Of a DNA stretch of 64,000 nucleotides, positions 26,884 through 35,872 are shown piece after piece. The DNA is taken from NCBI RefSeq assembly GCF_011040495.1, contig NZ_CP049037.1, positions 124,001-188,000 of the forward strand. The letters are read 5' to 3'. The position numbers and the translations under genes are program-made. The stretch is from Pseudohalocynthiibacter aestuariivivens (GTDB taxonomy: Bacteria > Pseudomonadota > Alphaproteobacteria > Rhodobacterales > Rhodobacteraceae). Under the pieces are notes generated by a model, which had not been told where the DNA came from, did not search any database, and worked only from the letters and a program-made list of their open reading frames with translations. How positions within the stretch are numbered: the first letter of the stretch is position 1; every line of letters begins with the position of its first letter.

Positions 26884-28908
26884 GTGCCCCGGACGCTCGG
26901 TTACTTACGCGCCGCGCTGCTGATGCAGCGGGGGCATCTCTTTGTCTGGGTACCGGTCTGTCTGGGGATCGGCGTCGGCATCTATTTTGCATTGAGATTC
27001 GAACCATCAGTCGCAACCTTTGCCGTAATCATAACGGCTTGCGCATTGTTCCTGCTCCTGTCGCGCGTGCTGGACGAGGCGGTGTCGCCGTTTGCGGTCG
27101 GGCTGGCGCTGATCCTGTCAGGCAGCGTGATCGCCGGCACACGCGCGCACCGTGTCGAGGGGCCGGTACTGGGCTGGCGTTACTACGGGCCGGTGGAGGG
27201 CCGCATCGTCGGCATAGATCGTTCGGCCAGTGACAAGGTACGTATCACGCTCGATCAGGTGGTGCTGCGGGATGTACGGCCCAGTCGCACCCCCAGACGT
27301 GTGCGATTATCGCTGCATGGCACAGTGGCAGGGAGTGATCCGGTGCCGGGTCTGCGGGTGATGACCACCGGGCATCTGTCCCCGCCCAGCGGCCCGGTCG
27401 AGCCGGGGGGTTTTGATTTTCAGCGGCATGCGTGGTTCCTAGGCCTCGGTGCCGTAGGATATACCCGCGTGCCGTTGCTGGCGCTCGCGCGGCCAGATGG
27501 AAAACAAGTCCTGTTTGCCACGCGAATGGGACTGTCGGCGCGGGTGCAGGCCGAGCTGCCGGGAGAGGCAGGGGCCTTTGCCGCAGCGATTATGACTGGA
27601 GATCGCGCCGGAATGGGGCAGGAGACGCTGACAGCGTTGCGGGTGTCGAACCTGGCGCATCTGTTGGCCATTTCCGGGCTGCACATGGGGCTGTTGACGG
27701 GGTTCATCTTTGCCGCGCTGCGGATCGCATTGTCGGCAGTTCCGTGGATTGCGCTACGCGTCCCGGTCAAGCCTGTGGCCGCGGGCATGGCTCTGATAGT
27801 TGCGGCCGGGTATCTGGCGCTGTCGGGGGGGAATGTTGCGACCGAACGGGCGTTTGTCATGGCGGCTGTTGTGCTGGTGGCCGTGATGCTGAACCGGCGC
27901 GCCTTCAGCCTGCGCGCGGTTGCGTTGGCTGCGATTATCGTGCTGGCGTTGCGGCCCGAAGCATTGCTTGGTCCCGGCTTCCAGATGTCTTTTGCCGCGA
28001 CGACGGCACTGGTAGCGATCTTTGGCTGGATCAATGCGCGCGATGGATTGAAGGGACCGCGCTGGTTGCGCCCGGCCATGGCCGTGGTCGTGTCATCCAT
28101 AGTGGCCGGATTGGCGACCGCGCCCTTTGCTGCGGCACATTTCAATCAATTCGCGCATTATGGGCTGCTTGCGAACCTGCTGAGCGTGCCATTGATGGGC
28201 GTCGTCGTCATGCCTGCTGCAGTGTTGGCCGCGTGCCTGCTGCCCTTGGGGCTGGAATGGATTGGCCTGTGGATCATGGGGCTGGGGCTGGAGTGGATAT
28301 TGGGCGTGGCGCATTTCGTGTCGGGGCTGGACAGCGCGCGCGGCACTGTGGTCAGTCCGGGACCGTTCGTTTTGCCGTTGTTGACCCTTGGCGGGCTGTT
28401 CGTGGCACTCTGGCAGGGATGCGCGCGAATGCTGGGCGCTGTGCCCATGGTGCTGGCGTTTATACTATGGTCACAGACGACGCGGCCTGATGTGCTGATC
28501 TCGGATACGGGCGGTCTGGTCGGTGTGATGACCGATAAGGGGCGCGCGTTGAGTGCCGGGCGCGGGGCAGGGTTTATCGCGCAGAACTGGCTGGAGAATG
28601 ACGGCGATCCTGCTGAGCAATTGCAGGCGGCCGAACGCTGGGCCGGAGTGGCCCCTGGTGGGATCGCAATCGCGGCACTGCGCGGCAAGCGCGCCGCAGA
28701 GACTTTGGAGGGGTGTGACGGGGCAGAGTGGCTGGTGCTCAATACGTCCCCGACCATCGCAACAGAAGAGATGGCCTGCCGTGTTGTGCATCCTGCAACA
28801 TTGCTCAAAACCGGTGCGCTGGCGCTATACCATAGTGAAAAGGGGGTGCGCGTCGTCAGTGCGCGCCAGATGACCGGCGCGCGGCTATGGAATATGCGGC
28901 GGCGCTAA
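26884..28908 (+). CDS. comEC: ComEC/Rec2-family DNA-uptake membrane protein
   Basis: ComEC forms the inner-membrane channel for single-stranded DNA. The 674-residue product has an N-terminal membrane pair (about 20-75), a DUF4131-like OB-type domain to about 190, and the Competence domain from about 215 (LAHLLAISGLHMGLLTGF) to about 500 with eight or more membrane segments. The C-terminal 170 residues keep a short beta-lactamase-fold-like trace (LISDTGGLVGVMT) but no HXHXDH metal motif, so the nuclease-type domain looks degenerate. The start is a GTG at 26884 with GGGGGG 6-11 nt upstream. ComEC is also needed for gene-transfer-agent DNA uptake in related bacteria. Confidence 0.88.
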   Translation: MPRTLGYLRAALLMQRGHLFVWVPVCLGIGVGIYFALRFEPSVATFAVIITACALFLLLSRVLDEAVSPFAVGLALILSGSVIAGTRAHRVEGPVLGWRYYGPVEGRIVGIDRSASDKVRITLDQVVLRDVRPSRTPRRVRLSLHGTVAGSDPVPGLRVMTTGHLSPPSGPVEPGGFDFQRHAWFLGLGAVGYTRVPLLALARPDGKQVLFATRMGLSARVQAELPGEAGAFAAAIMTGDRAGMGQETLTALRVSNLAHLLAISGLHMGLLTGFIFAALRIALSAVPWIALRVPVKPVAAGMALIVAAGYLALSGGNVATERAFVMAAVVLVAVMLNRRAFSLRAVALAAIIVLALRPEALLGPGFQMSFAATTALVAIFGWINARDGLKGPRWLRPAMAVVVSSIVAGLATAPFAAAHFNQFAHYGLLANLLSVPLMGVVVMPAAVLAACLLPLGLEWIGLWIMGLGLEWILGVAHFVSGLDSARGTVVSPGPFVLPLLTLGGLFVALWQGCARMLGAVPMVLAFILWSQTTRPDVLISDTGGLVGVMTDKGRALSAGRGAGFIAQNWLENDGDPAEQLQAAERWAGVAPGGIAIAALRGKRAAETLEGCDGAEWLVLNTSPTIATEEMACRVVHPATLLKTGALALYHSEKGVRVVSARQMTGARLWNMRRR

Positions 28909-28911
28909 CAG

Positions 28912-29613
28912 CTAGTACGTGCGGATCAGTCCGACCAGACGCCCCTGCACCTTGACCTTGTCGCCCGGCAGAACGCGGGTTTCATAGGCCGGGTTGGCCG
29001 CCTCCAGCGCGATAGCGTTACCGCGACGGAAGAACCGTTTGAGCGTCGCTTCCTGATCTTCGACCAAGGCTACGACGATATCGCCATTGTCAGCCAAGTT
29101 CGTCTCGCGGATCACGACAATATCGCCATCGTTGATGCCTGCGTCGATCATCGAATCGCCTTTGACCTCAAGCGCGTAGTGTTCACCCGGACCACTGACC
29201 ATCGCGCCCGGCACTGCAACGTTATGAGAGACATGCTGGATCGCCTCGATCGGGACACCGGCAGCGATCCGACCCATGACAGGCAGTTCAAGCGCATGCA
29301 CGATCTCGAGCGACTGTGCATTTGCCGGGCGCGGGGCTTCGGGCTTGTCGCCGTCGATCACGCGAGGGTTGAATCCGGCGGTCGGTGCGCCGCCCAGAGT
29401 TTCGGGCAGCTTTACAATTTCCAGCGCGCGGGCCCGGTGAGCAAGACGGCGTATAAATCCGCGTTCCTCCAGCGCCGTGATCAGCCGGTGAATGCCTGAT
29501 TTGGACCGCAGGTCCAACGCTTCCTTCATTTCATCGAAACTGGGAGGCACGCCGTCACGCTGCACACATTTGTTGATGTATTCCAGCAGGTCGAGCTGTT
29601 TCTTGGTCAGCAT
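28912..29613 (-). CDS. lexA: SOS repressor LexA
   Basis: LexA represses DNA-damage genes until RecA-ssDNA triggers self-cleavage. The 233-residue product has an N-terminal winged HTH (about 1-65, ending [16 protein letters not shown]), the cleavage site A118-G119 in [11 protein letters not shown], the nucleophile S154 in [10 protein letters not shown] and the general base K192 in EATLKRFF. All key residues are present. An SOS box overlaps its own promoter (29648-29662), so autoregulation is expected. Its stop codon lies 3 bp from the comEC stop codon (convergent). Confidence 0.96.
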   Translation of the reverse strand: MLTKKQLDLLEYINKCVQRDGVPPSFDEMKEALDLRSKSGIHRLITALEERGFIRRLAHRARALEIVKLPETLGGAPTAGFNPRVIDGDKPEAPRPANAQSLEIVHALELPVMGRIAAGVPIEAIQHVSHNVAVPGAMVSGPGEHYALEVKGDSMIDAGINDGDIVVIRETNLADNGDIVVALVEDQEATLKRFFRRGNAIALEAANPAYETRVLPGDKVKVQGRLVGLIRTY

Positions 29614-29647
29614 TTCACGGGTCCTTTGGCTGCGTCGATATCATTTT

Positions 29648-29676
29648 GTTCTACGCATGTTCCCGTTTTGTGTCAA
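29648..29676 (-). promoter_or_regulatory. lexA promoter with alphaproteobacterial SOS box
   Basis: On the minus strand a perfect TTGACA (29676-29671), 17-bp spacer and TAGAAC (29653-29648) form the promoter. The SOS box GTTC-N7-GTTC (29648-29651 and 29659-29662 on the plus strand) covers the -10 and half the spacer, ideal for repression. This is the direct-repeat LexA site known for alphaproteobacteria, not the CTGT-N8-ACAG of E. coli. Confidence 0.9.
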
Positions 29677-29705
29677 CTGCCGGGTATTGGTGGTGACGTT
29701 GCGCC

Positions 29706-30878
29706 CTAGAACCGGATACATTCGACGATCTCGCCTGCGCGGCGGGCATCATCGCTGACGGGGCGAACCAGTAGGGCGTTGGCTTGGGCCAGAACCGTCA
29801 GCAGCGCGCTGTCCTGCCGCGTCGCGGGGTGCAGGCCGTCCGCGCCCAGCGTGGCGCGCATGTAATGCTCGCGGGGGCCGTTTGACGGCAGGTCGATCGC
29901 AAGCGGTGCCTTCTGGCGCGGAGCAGAGGCGAAACCCAGTCCCAACATCGCGCGCAAGACCGGCAAGACGAAGACATGGCCGCAGACCATCGCCGAGACG
30001 GGATTGCCGGGCAGGCCGATCATTGCCGCCCGGCCCATGCGTCCGGCCATCAACGGTTTGCCGGGACGCATCGCTACTTTGTAGAAACTGCGCGACATCC
30101 CTTGCGCCTGTGCGACCGTGCCGACCAGATCATGGTCGCCGACTGACGCGCCGCCGATGGTGATGATCAGGTCACAGTCGCGCGCCAGATCGAACGCGGT
30201 TTCCAGCGCCGGCACGGTGTCTCGGGCGATGGGCAACAGGCGCGCCTCGGCGCCGTTTGCATCCAACAGCGCCTTCAGACCAAAGGAATTAGACGCGATG
30301 ATCTGGTCGGGTCCGGGGGATTCTCCGGGCATTACCAGTTCATCACCGGTCGCGATCAATGCCACACGGGGTTTGCGATAAACAGGCACGTCGGGAATAT
30401 TCATCGAGGCCAGCAGGGCGATATCATGCGGGCGCAGCAGGCGCGGTGCGGCGAATTCTGCACCCTGCCGAAAATCAGCCCCGGCTGGACGGACATGCGG
30501 CCCGGCGTCCAGTCTGCTGCCCAGTGTGATCGTGTCACCCGTGCGGGCGACATCTTCTTGAATGATCACCCGGTCGCAGCCTGCGGGCAGGGGCGCGCCG
30601 GTAAAGATGCGGACGGCCTTGCCAGCGGGTACGCTGCCGTCATAGCGATGACCGGCTGCCGCCTCTCCGATAACCTCGAATTGTGCGCCGGGCGCGGCCT
30701 CTGCGCCACGAATGGCATACCCATCCATTGCCGAAGCAGCAAAGGGCGGCTGATCGCGCTTCGCCTGCACAGGTTTCGCCAGTACACGCCCTGCGGCCTG
30801 AATCAGTGGGATCGTTTCGACGGTCATAGGTTCCGTCAACGCAAACAGCTCGTTCAGCGCGTCATCAACAGAAATCAT
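29706..30878 (-). CDS. moeA: Molybdopterin molybdotransferase MoeA
   Basis: MoeA inserts molybdate into adenylylated molybdopterin to give molybdenum cofactor. The 390-residue product shows domain I ([34 protein letters not shown]), domain III ([38 protein letters not shown]) and the C-terminal domain IV. It overlaps moaC by four bases, in a minus-strand run trpG-trpD-trpC-moaC-moeA that leads into lexA. Confidence 0.94.
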   Translation of the reverse strand: MISVDDALNELFALTEPMTVETIPLIQAAGRVLAKPVQAKRDQPPFAASAMDGYAIRGAEAAPGAQFEVIGEAAAGHRYDGSVPAGKAVRIFTGAPLPAGCDRVIIQEDVARTGDTITLGSRLDAGPHVRPAGADFRQGAEFAAPRLLRPHDIALLASMNIPDVPVYRKPRVALIATGDELVMPGESPGPDQIIASNSFGLKALLDANGAEARLLPIARDTVPALETAFDLARDCDLIITIGGASVGDHDLVGTVAQAQGMSRSFYKVAMRPGKPLMAGRMGRAAMIGLPGNPVSAMVCGHVFVLPVLRAMLGLGFASAPRQKAPLAIDLPSNGPREHYMRATLGADGLHPATRQDSALLTVLAQANALLVRPVSDDARRAGEIVECIRF

Positions 30879-31351
30879 TCCGCACTGTACCGCCCTGATT
30901 TTCCACCGTCTTTCAGTACAACGTGCAAGCCGCCGATCTGCATGGCCCGATCCACGGCCTTGACCATGTCATAGACAGTCAGGGCCGCTGTTGCAGCGGC
31001 GGTCAGGGCTTCCATCTCGACCCCGGTTTGCCCGGTCGTCTTGACGGTCGCCTCGATTCGGACACCTGGTAAGTCGGGATCCAGTGCAAGTTCGATAGCG
31101 ACTGACGCGATCGGCAGTGGATGGCAAAGCGGGATGAGGTCCGGTGTTTTCTTTGCGCCCATGATACCGGCCAGCCGTGCCACGGAAAGAACGTCGCCCT
31201 TCTTGGCGCGGCCTTCTGACACGATTTCAAAGGTTTGCGCTGCCATACTAACGTGACAGGCAGCTACCGCGATGCGGTCGGTCACTGCCTTGGCAGAGAC
31301 ATCGACCATATGTGCATCGCCTTTGCCATCGAAATGCGTCAGTTCGGCCAC
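30875..31351 (-). CDS. moaC: Cyclic pyranopterin monophosphate synthase MoaC
   Basis: MoaC completes ring rearrangement of the MoaA product to cyclic pyranopterin monophosphate, the first stage of molybdenum-cofactor synthesis. The 158-residue product includes [12 protein letters not shown], the active-site block [10 protein letters not shown] and [20 protein letters not shown]. The start is a GTG at 31351, set by GGAGGAG just upstream and by the family length; the trpC stop TAG shares its last base with this GTG (TAGTG). A longer open frame to 31507 is antisense noise in trpC. Confidence 0.94.
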   Translation of the reverse strand: MAELTHFDGKGDAHMVDVSAKAVTDRIAVAACHVSMAAQTFEIVSEGRAKKGDVLSVARLAGIMGAKKTPDLIPLCHPLPIASVAIELALDPDLPGVRIEATVKTTGQTGVEMEALTAAATAALTVYDMVKAVDRAMQIGGLHVVLKDGGKSGRYSAE

Positions 31352-32166
31352 TAGACTCCTCCGCTGAGCAACGGATCGGCCAGCAGCGCGCGGGTTGCGG
31401 TTGCCACGTCCTCGGCGCGCATCAATGTTTCGCCAACCAGAAAGCTGCGGGCGCCGTAACGCGCCATATCGGCCAAATCTTCGCTTGTTTCCAGTCCGCT
31501 TTCGCAAATCAGCAGAGCCTCTACCGGGGCGATCCGTGCCAGATGCCGGGTCGTGTCGAGCGATGTCTCGAAGGTGTTCAGGTCACGATTATTGATGCCG
31601 ATCATGGGTGAATCCAACAGCGCCGCGCGCTGCATTTCCGCCTCGTTATGCACTTCGAGGATGGCATCCATACCCCATTGTTTTGCGGCCGCTTCCAGCT
31701 CGATAGCCTGTTCGTCAGAGACACTTGCCATGATGATCAGGATGCAATCGGCCCCCAATGCGCGCGCCTCGGCCACCTGATAGGGGTCATACATGAAATC
31801 CTTGCGCAGAACGGGCAAGTCGCAGACCGCGCGGGCAATGGTCAGATATTCCTTTGCACCCTGAAAACTGGGCGTGTCGGTCAGCACGCTGAGGCAGGTG
31901 GCTCCGCCCTCGGCATAGGCGATCGCCAGCGCCTCGGGGTCGAAATCGGCGCGGATCAGACCTTTGGATGGGCTGGCCTTCTTGATTTCAGCGATCAGGC
32001 CATAGCCAACCTTGCTCGCTTGGGTCAGTGCCTCTTTGAAATCGCGGACGGCAGGCGCCGAATGGGCGCGCTCGTTCATTTCATCGGGCGACACCTCTTC
32101 TTTGGCGGCCGCCACTTCTTCCAGCTTGTAAGCTTTGATCTTTTCCAGAATCGTTGGGGTGCTCAT
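31351..32166 (-). CDS. trpC: Indole-3-glycerol phosphate synthase
   Basis: Closes the indole ring in tryptophan synthesis. The 271-residue (beta/alpha)8 barrel has the N-terminal [16 protein letters not shown], the substrate-phosphate/catalytic [33 protein letters not shown], and the C-terminal [11 protein letters not shown] and LICESGLET. It overlaps trpD by four bases and touches moaC through a one-base overlap. Confidence 0.96.
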   Translation of the reverse strand: MSTPTILEKIKAYKLEEVAAAKEEVSPDEMNERAHSAPAVRDFKEALTQASKVGYGLIAEIKKASPSKGLIRADFDPEALAIAYAEGGATCLSVLTDTPSFQGAKEYLTIARAVCDLPVLRKDFMYDPYQVAEARALGADCILIIMASVSDEQAIELEAAAKQWGMDAILEVHNEAEMQRAALLDSPMIGINNRDLNTFETSLDTTRHLARIAPVEALLICESGLETSEDLADMARYGARSFLVGETLMRAEDVATATRALLADPLLSGGV

Positions 32167-33185
32167 GTCGTCTCCGATGTCACTTTGGCCAGTATTTGCA
32201 GCCGCTCGCGCGCGGCTCCACTGTCGATACTCTCGCGCGCCTGCGCAACCCCCGACTTGAGGTCAGGCGCATGCTCGGCAACGACGAGGGCCGCCGCTGC
32301 GTTTAGCAATACCGCGTCGCGATACGCCCCCGGCGCACCATCCAACAGGGCACGGAACGCATCCCCGTTTTCCTGGGGAGTGCCGCCCAGAATGTCCTCG
32401 AATGGATGAACGGGCAGGCCGAAATCCTCGGGGTGGACTTCTATATCGCGGATGCTGCCATCGGTTTCCAGTACCGATACCCAACTGACGCCGGTAATTG
32501 TCAGTTCATCCGTACCATCGCTGCCATGCACCAACCACGCACATTCCGATCCCAGCTGTCCCAGTGTTTCGGCCATAGGACGGATGAGGTCGCGCGCGAA
32601 TGCGCCGGTCAACTGTCGTTTCACCCCCGCCGGATTGGTGAGTGGGCCGAGGATATTGAAAATCGTGCGCGTGCCCAACTCTGTCCGCGTCGGCATGACA
32701 TGGGCAATCGCAGGGTGGTGCATGGGGGCCATCATAAAGGCGATTCCGGCCTCTTGCAGTGCCTTTTCAACCACTTCCGGGCCAACCATCACGTTGACGC
32801 CCATCTGCCCCAACGCGTCCGCCGCGCCGGATTTCGAGCTTAGATTGCGGTTACCATGTTTGGCGATTGGCACACCTGCGCCAGCGACGACGAACGCGGT
32901 CGCTGTCGAGATGTTCAACGTGCCCTTGCCGTCACCACCGGTGCCAACGATGTCCATTGCCCCCTCGGGCGCGCGAACTGATTTGCACTTGGCGCGCATG
33001 ACGGCAGCGGCGGCGGCGTATTCATCCACTGTTTCGCCACGGGTGCGGAGCGCCATGAGCAGACCCCCGATCTGGCTGGGCGTTGCTTCGCCTTCAAAGA
33101 GGGCGGTAAAGGCAACCTCGGCTTCCGCGCGTGTCAGCGGACGGTCGGCTGCGGTGCCGATGAGCGGCTTCAACCCGTCGCTCAT
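32163..33185 (-). CDS. trpD: Anthranilate phosphoribosyltransferase
   Basis: Transfers phosphoribose from PRPP to anthranilate. The 340-residue product has the PRPP glycine-rich motif [20 protein letters not shown], the [18 protein letters not shown] block and the anthranilate-binding [13 protein letters not shown] region. It overlaps trpG and trpC by four bases each, so trpG-trpD-trpC is tightly coupled. Confidence 0.96.
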   Translation of the reverse strand: MSDGLKPLIGTAADRPLTRAEAEVAFTALFEGEATPSQIGGLLMALRTRGETVDEYAAAAAVMRAKCKSVRAPEGAMDIVGTGGDGKGTLNISTATAFVVAGAGVPIAKHGNRNLSSKSGAADALGQMGVNVMVGPEVVEKALQEAGIAFMMAPMHHPAIAHVMPTRTELGTRTIFNILGPLTNPAGVKRQLTGAFARDLIRPMAETLGQLGSECAWLVHGSDGTDELTITGVSWVSVLETDGSIRDIEVHPEDFGLPVHPFEDILGGTPQENGDAFRALLDGAPGAYRDAVLLNAAAALVVAEHAPDLKSGVAQARESIDSGAARERLQILAKVTSETT

Positions 33186-33775
33186 GCTGCCACTCCGGTG
33201 GGTTGGGTCATCATGTCGAGAAAATTCTTGAGCAGTGCGTGGCCGTGCTGTGACGCGATCGATTCGGGGTGAAATTGCACGCCATGGATCGGCAGCGTCT
33301 TGTGTTGCAGACCCATAATCGTTCCATCCTCCAGTTCGGCGGTCACCTCGAGCGTATCTGGCAGGGTGGCGCGGTCGACAACGAGGCTGTGATAGCGGGT
33401 CGCGTCAAAAGGCGATGGTAGTCCGGCAAACACGCCTTTTCCTCCGTGCAGGACATGGCCCATCTTGCCATGAACAATCTCGGAATGGCGCACGACCTTG
33501 CCGCCAAAGACCTGCCCGATCGTCTGGTGACCCAGACAGACCCCCAATAGTGGAATGCCCGTCTCGGCCGCTGCTTCGGTCAGCGCCAGACAAATGCCCG
33601 CCTGATCCGGGTCGCACGGCCCCGGCGACAGCAGAATGCCATCGGGCCGCAGTGCCATTGCAGCCTGTACATCCAGTGCATCGTTGCGGCGAACCAAGAC
33701 GTCGGCGCCAAGTTCGCCCACATAATGTACGAGGTTGTAGGTGAAACTGTCGTAGTTATCTATCAAGAGCAGCAT
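33182..33775 (-). CDS. trpG: Anthranilate synthase component II (glutamine amidotransferase)
   Basis: Supplies ammonia from glutamine to TrpE. The 197-residue class I glutamine amidotransferase has [16 protein letters not shown], the oxyanion/PCDP block [14 protein letters not shown], the nucleophile Cys in [13 protein letters not shown] and the His-Glu pair in [11 protein letters not shown]. It could also serve PabB for folate synthesis (an amphibolic TrpG/PabA). It leads the minus-strand trpGDC run, but trpE is 2 kb upstream, beyond two unrelated genes. Confidence 0.95.
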   Translation of the reverse strand: MLLLIDNYDSFTYNLVHYVGELGADVLVRRNDALDVQAAMALRPDGILLSPGPCDPDQAGICLALTEAAAETGIPLLGVCLGHQTIGQVFGGKVVRHSEIVHGKMGHVLHGGKGVFAGLPSPFDATRYHSLVVDRATLPDTLEVTAELEDGTIMGLQHKTLPIHGVQFHPESIASQHGHALLKNFLDMMTQPTGVAA

Positions 33776-33887
33776 GTGGCGCCTCGCGCGAATGGGGGGT
33801 GGAGGCCGGGGGCCGGGTCGCGATATACTTGCTCAGGCTTAGCTGGAACCGTCAAGAGGCGCAAAGAGCGGTAGAGGTGATTTAAAG

Positions 33888-35291
33888 ATGGCACACGGAT
33901 TTTTGGGTGGAATTATTGTCGGCACAATGGTGTCGGGGTTGGGATTGGGCGTGGCGTCGGTGATAACCGAGATCCCCGCACGCACCGCGCCGGAGGCGGC
34001 GGCGCTCGAAGTGCCTGCGGGGTCCGAGTTCAATCAGTCGCGCGAGGACGAGCCTGTGGCGATGACCTCTGAACCTGATACCGTGCCGCTGGTCGAAGGC
34101 GCACCAGAGGTCAGCACGTCAGCGCCCGATGATCTGAGCGTGATCGAGGATGCGGATATGCAACCCGCCGCTGTGCCCCAAACCGGCGAAGCTCAGGCCA
34201 ACCTGAGTGCACCACAGGTTGCAACAGATGATAACACGGTGAATTTTGGTCAGGATGATGCAGCCGTGTTGCCTAGCCCACAAAGCGCCGCGCCCGATGC
34301 GCCGGGCAGCGAGGAAGAATTGTCGATCTCTGTGGACCCGGCCCAGCCGATGCAGCCAGCCGTAGACGCGGAGTCGGCTGCATTCCCGAAAGAAGAAGCG
34401 GACGCTCCGCAGATTTCGGCGATACCGGACACAACGGAATCAACTGAGACGGATGTGGACATCGAAGCCATGGTCAAGCCCGAGGTGACGGCCCCGAGCG
34501 GGACAATCGGTGATCTTGCGACGGGGATTGCGACCAACCGCTTGCCATCGGTCACCGATGCGCCGGCAGAGGCGGAAACTGCAAGCGACATCAGCGCCCG
34601 CCCCGATAGCGCCCGGCGCGCCATAGACGCGCACGCGACACCGTTCGACAATCCCGACGGCAAGCCGCTGATGGCGATCGTCCTGATCGACGACGGCTCC
34701 AGCCCGATCGGTTTGGAGGCATTGTCGAATTTTCCCTATCCACTGAGTTTTGCGGTGGATGCCGCATGGGACGGCGCGACAGCCGCGATGAAACGCTACC
34801 GGGATGCAGGGTTCGAAGTGCTGGTAATGGTGAACCTGCCACCGGGCGCGCAGGCCAGTGACACCGAAATTGCAATGCAGACCGTGCTAAACGCCGTGCC
34901 CGAAGCCGTCGCAGTACTGGAAGGGACGGATAGCGGCCTGCAGTCCGGGCGCGCTGCTGCGGAACAACTGGCCCCGATCCTGCTGGAAAGCGGTCATGGG
35001 TTGGTTCTGTTTCCCAACGGGTTGGACACCGCACGCAAACTGATCGAGCGCGAAGGCGTGCCCACGGGCAGCGTGTTCCGCGACTTTGATTCCAAGGGGC
35101 AAAACGCGACCGTGATCCGACGCTTTCTGGATCAGGCGGCATTCAAGGCCGGGCGCGGTCAGGGCGAGGTGATCATGCTGGGGCGTCTACAGGCCGACAC
35201 GATCAGCGCCCTGTTGCTGTGGGGGCTTCAGGATCGGGCCAACAGTGTCGCAATTGCGCCGGTTTCAGCGGTGTTGACCCAAGAGCATTAG
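33888..35291 (+). CDS. Divergent polysaccharide deacetylase-family protein
   Basis: A 467-residue protein. An N-terminal hydrophobic anchor (about 4-27, GFLGGIIVGTMVSGLGLGV) is followed by a low-complexity, acidic, Pro/Ala-rich linker of about 200 residues and a C-terminal domain of about 210 residues (LMAIVLIDDGSSPIGLEAL, FAVDAAWDGATAAMKRYRDA, VLVMVNLPPGAQ, LILFPNGL-like segments) matching the divergent polysaccharide deacetylase family (PF04748). The family is envelope-associated and often found near peptidases or trp genes; the activity is unproven. It is divergent from trpG and ends 3 bp from the convergent rluE stop. The ATG at 33888 follows AGAGGTG at about 9 nt. Confidence 0.78.
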   Translation: MAHGFLGGIIVGTMVSGLGLGVASVITEIPARTAPEAAALEVPAGSEFNQSREDEPVAMTSEPDTVPLVEGAPEVSTSAPDDLSVIEDADMQPAAVPQTGEAQANLSAPQVATDDNTVNFGQDDAAVLPSPQSAAPDAPGSEEELSISVDPAQPMQPAVDAESAAFPKEEADAPQISAIPDTTESTETDVDIEAMVKPEVTAPSGTIGDLATGIATNRLPSVTDAPAEAETASDISARPDSARRAIDAHATPFDNPDGKPLMAIVLIDDGSSPIGLEALSNFPYPLSFAVDAAWDGATAAMKRYRDAGFEVLVMVNLPPGAQASDTEIAMQTVLNAVPEAVAVLEGTDSGLQSGRAAAEQLAPILLESGHGLVLFPNGLDTARKLIEREGVPTGSVFRDFDSKGQNATVIRRFLDQAAFKAGRGQGEVIMLGRLQADTISALLLWGLQDRANSVAIAPVSAVLTQEH

Positions 35292-35294
35292 ATG

Positions 35295-35840
35295 TTAGCC
35301 GTCGCGCCATGCACCCGGCGCGATACCGTCTAATGACCACCCGCCGATCTGCCAACGCACCAGACGCAGTGTCGGGTGGCTCACATGGGCGGTCATGCGT
35401 CGTACTTGCCGGTTGCGCCCTTCAGAGATGATGATCTCGAGCCAGCAGTCGGGCACGGATTTGCGGTAGCGCACAGGCGGGTCGCGGGGCCAGAGGTCGG
35501 GCGGCTCGATACGTCGCACCTGTGCAGGACGGGTCTGCCCATCCTTCAGCGTGACACCTTTGGCAAGAGCCTGCAGGGCAGTGTCGTCGGGCAAGCCTTC
35601 GACCTGAGCCAGATAGGTCTTGGGGTGTTTATAGCGCGGGTCGGCAATGCGCGCTTGTAGTTTGCCGTCATCGGTCAGGATCAGTAGCCCCTCGCTGTCG
35701 CGGTCCAACCTCCCGGCGGGATAGACGCCGGGCAGGTCAATGTAATCGGAAAGCGTGGCGCGCGGGCTGCCTTCGGTTCCCTTGTCGGTGAATTGCGACA
35801 GGACGCCATGCGGTTTGTTAAAGAGGATGAGACGGGTCAT
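35295..35840 (-). CDS. rluE: 23S rRNA pseudouridine synthase RluE-type
   Basis: A 181-residue RsuA-family pseudouridine synthase lacking the S4 domain, like RluE, which modifies U2457 of 23S rRNA. The catalytic aspartate lies in PAGRLDRDSEGLLILTDDG, and the late block is SEGRNRQVRRMTAHVSHPTL. It starts 27 bp after the trpE stop, with a hairpin repeat in the gap, and may be cotranscribed with trpE. Confidence 0.88.
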   Translation of the reverse strand: MTRLILFNKPHGVLSQFTDKGTEGSPRATLSDYIDLPGVYPAGRLDRDSEGLLILTDDGKLQARIADPRYKHPKTYLAQVEGLPDDTALQALAKGVTLKDGQTRPAQVRRIEPPDLWPRDPPVRYRKSVPDCWLEIIISEGRNRQVRRMTAHVSHPTLRLVRWQIGGWSLDGIAPGAWRDG

Positions 35841-35847
35841 GGGGCGC

Positions 35848-35872
35848 GTGCCGGGCTGAAGCCCGGCCTACG
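35848..35872. repeat. Dispersed hairpin repeat, copy 1
   Basis: A 25-bp element whose core GCCGGGCTGAAGCCCGGC (35850-35867) folds into a 7-bp stem with a TGAA loop. An identical 25-bp copy lies at 49207-49231. Here the minus-strand reading of the flank supplies the TAG stop codon of trpE (35868-35870). It acts either as a terminator or attenuator between trpE and rluE, or as a REP-like palindromic repeat. Confidence 0.75.
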
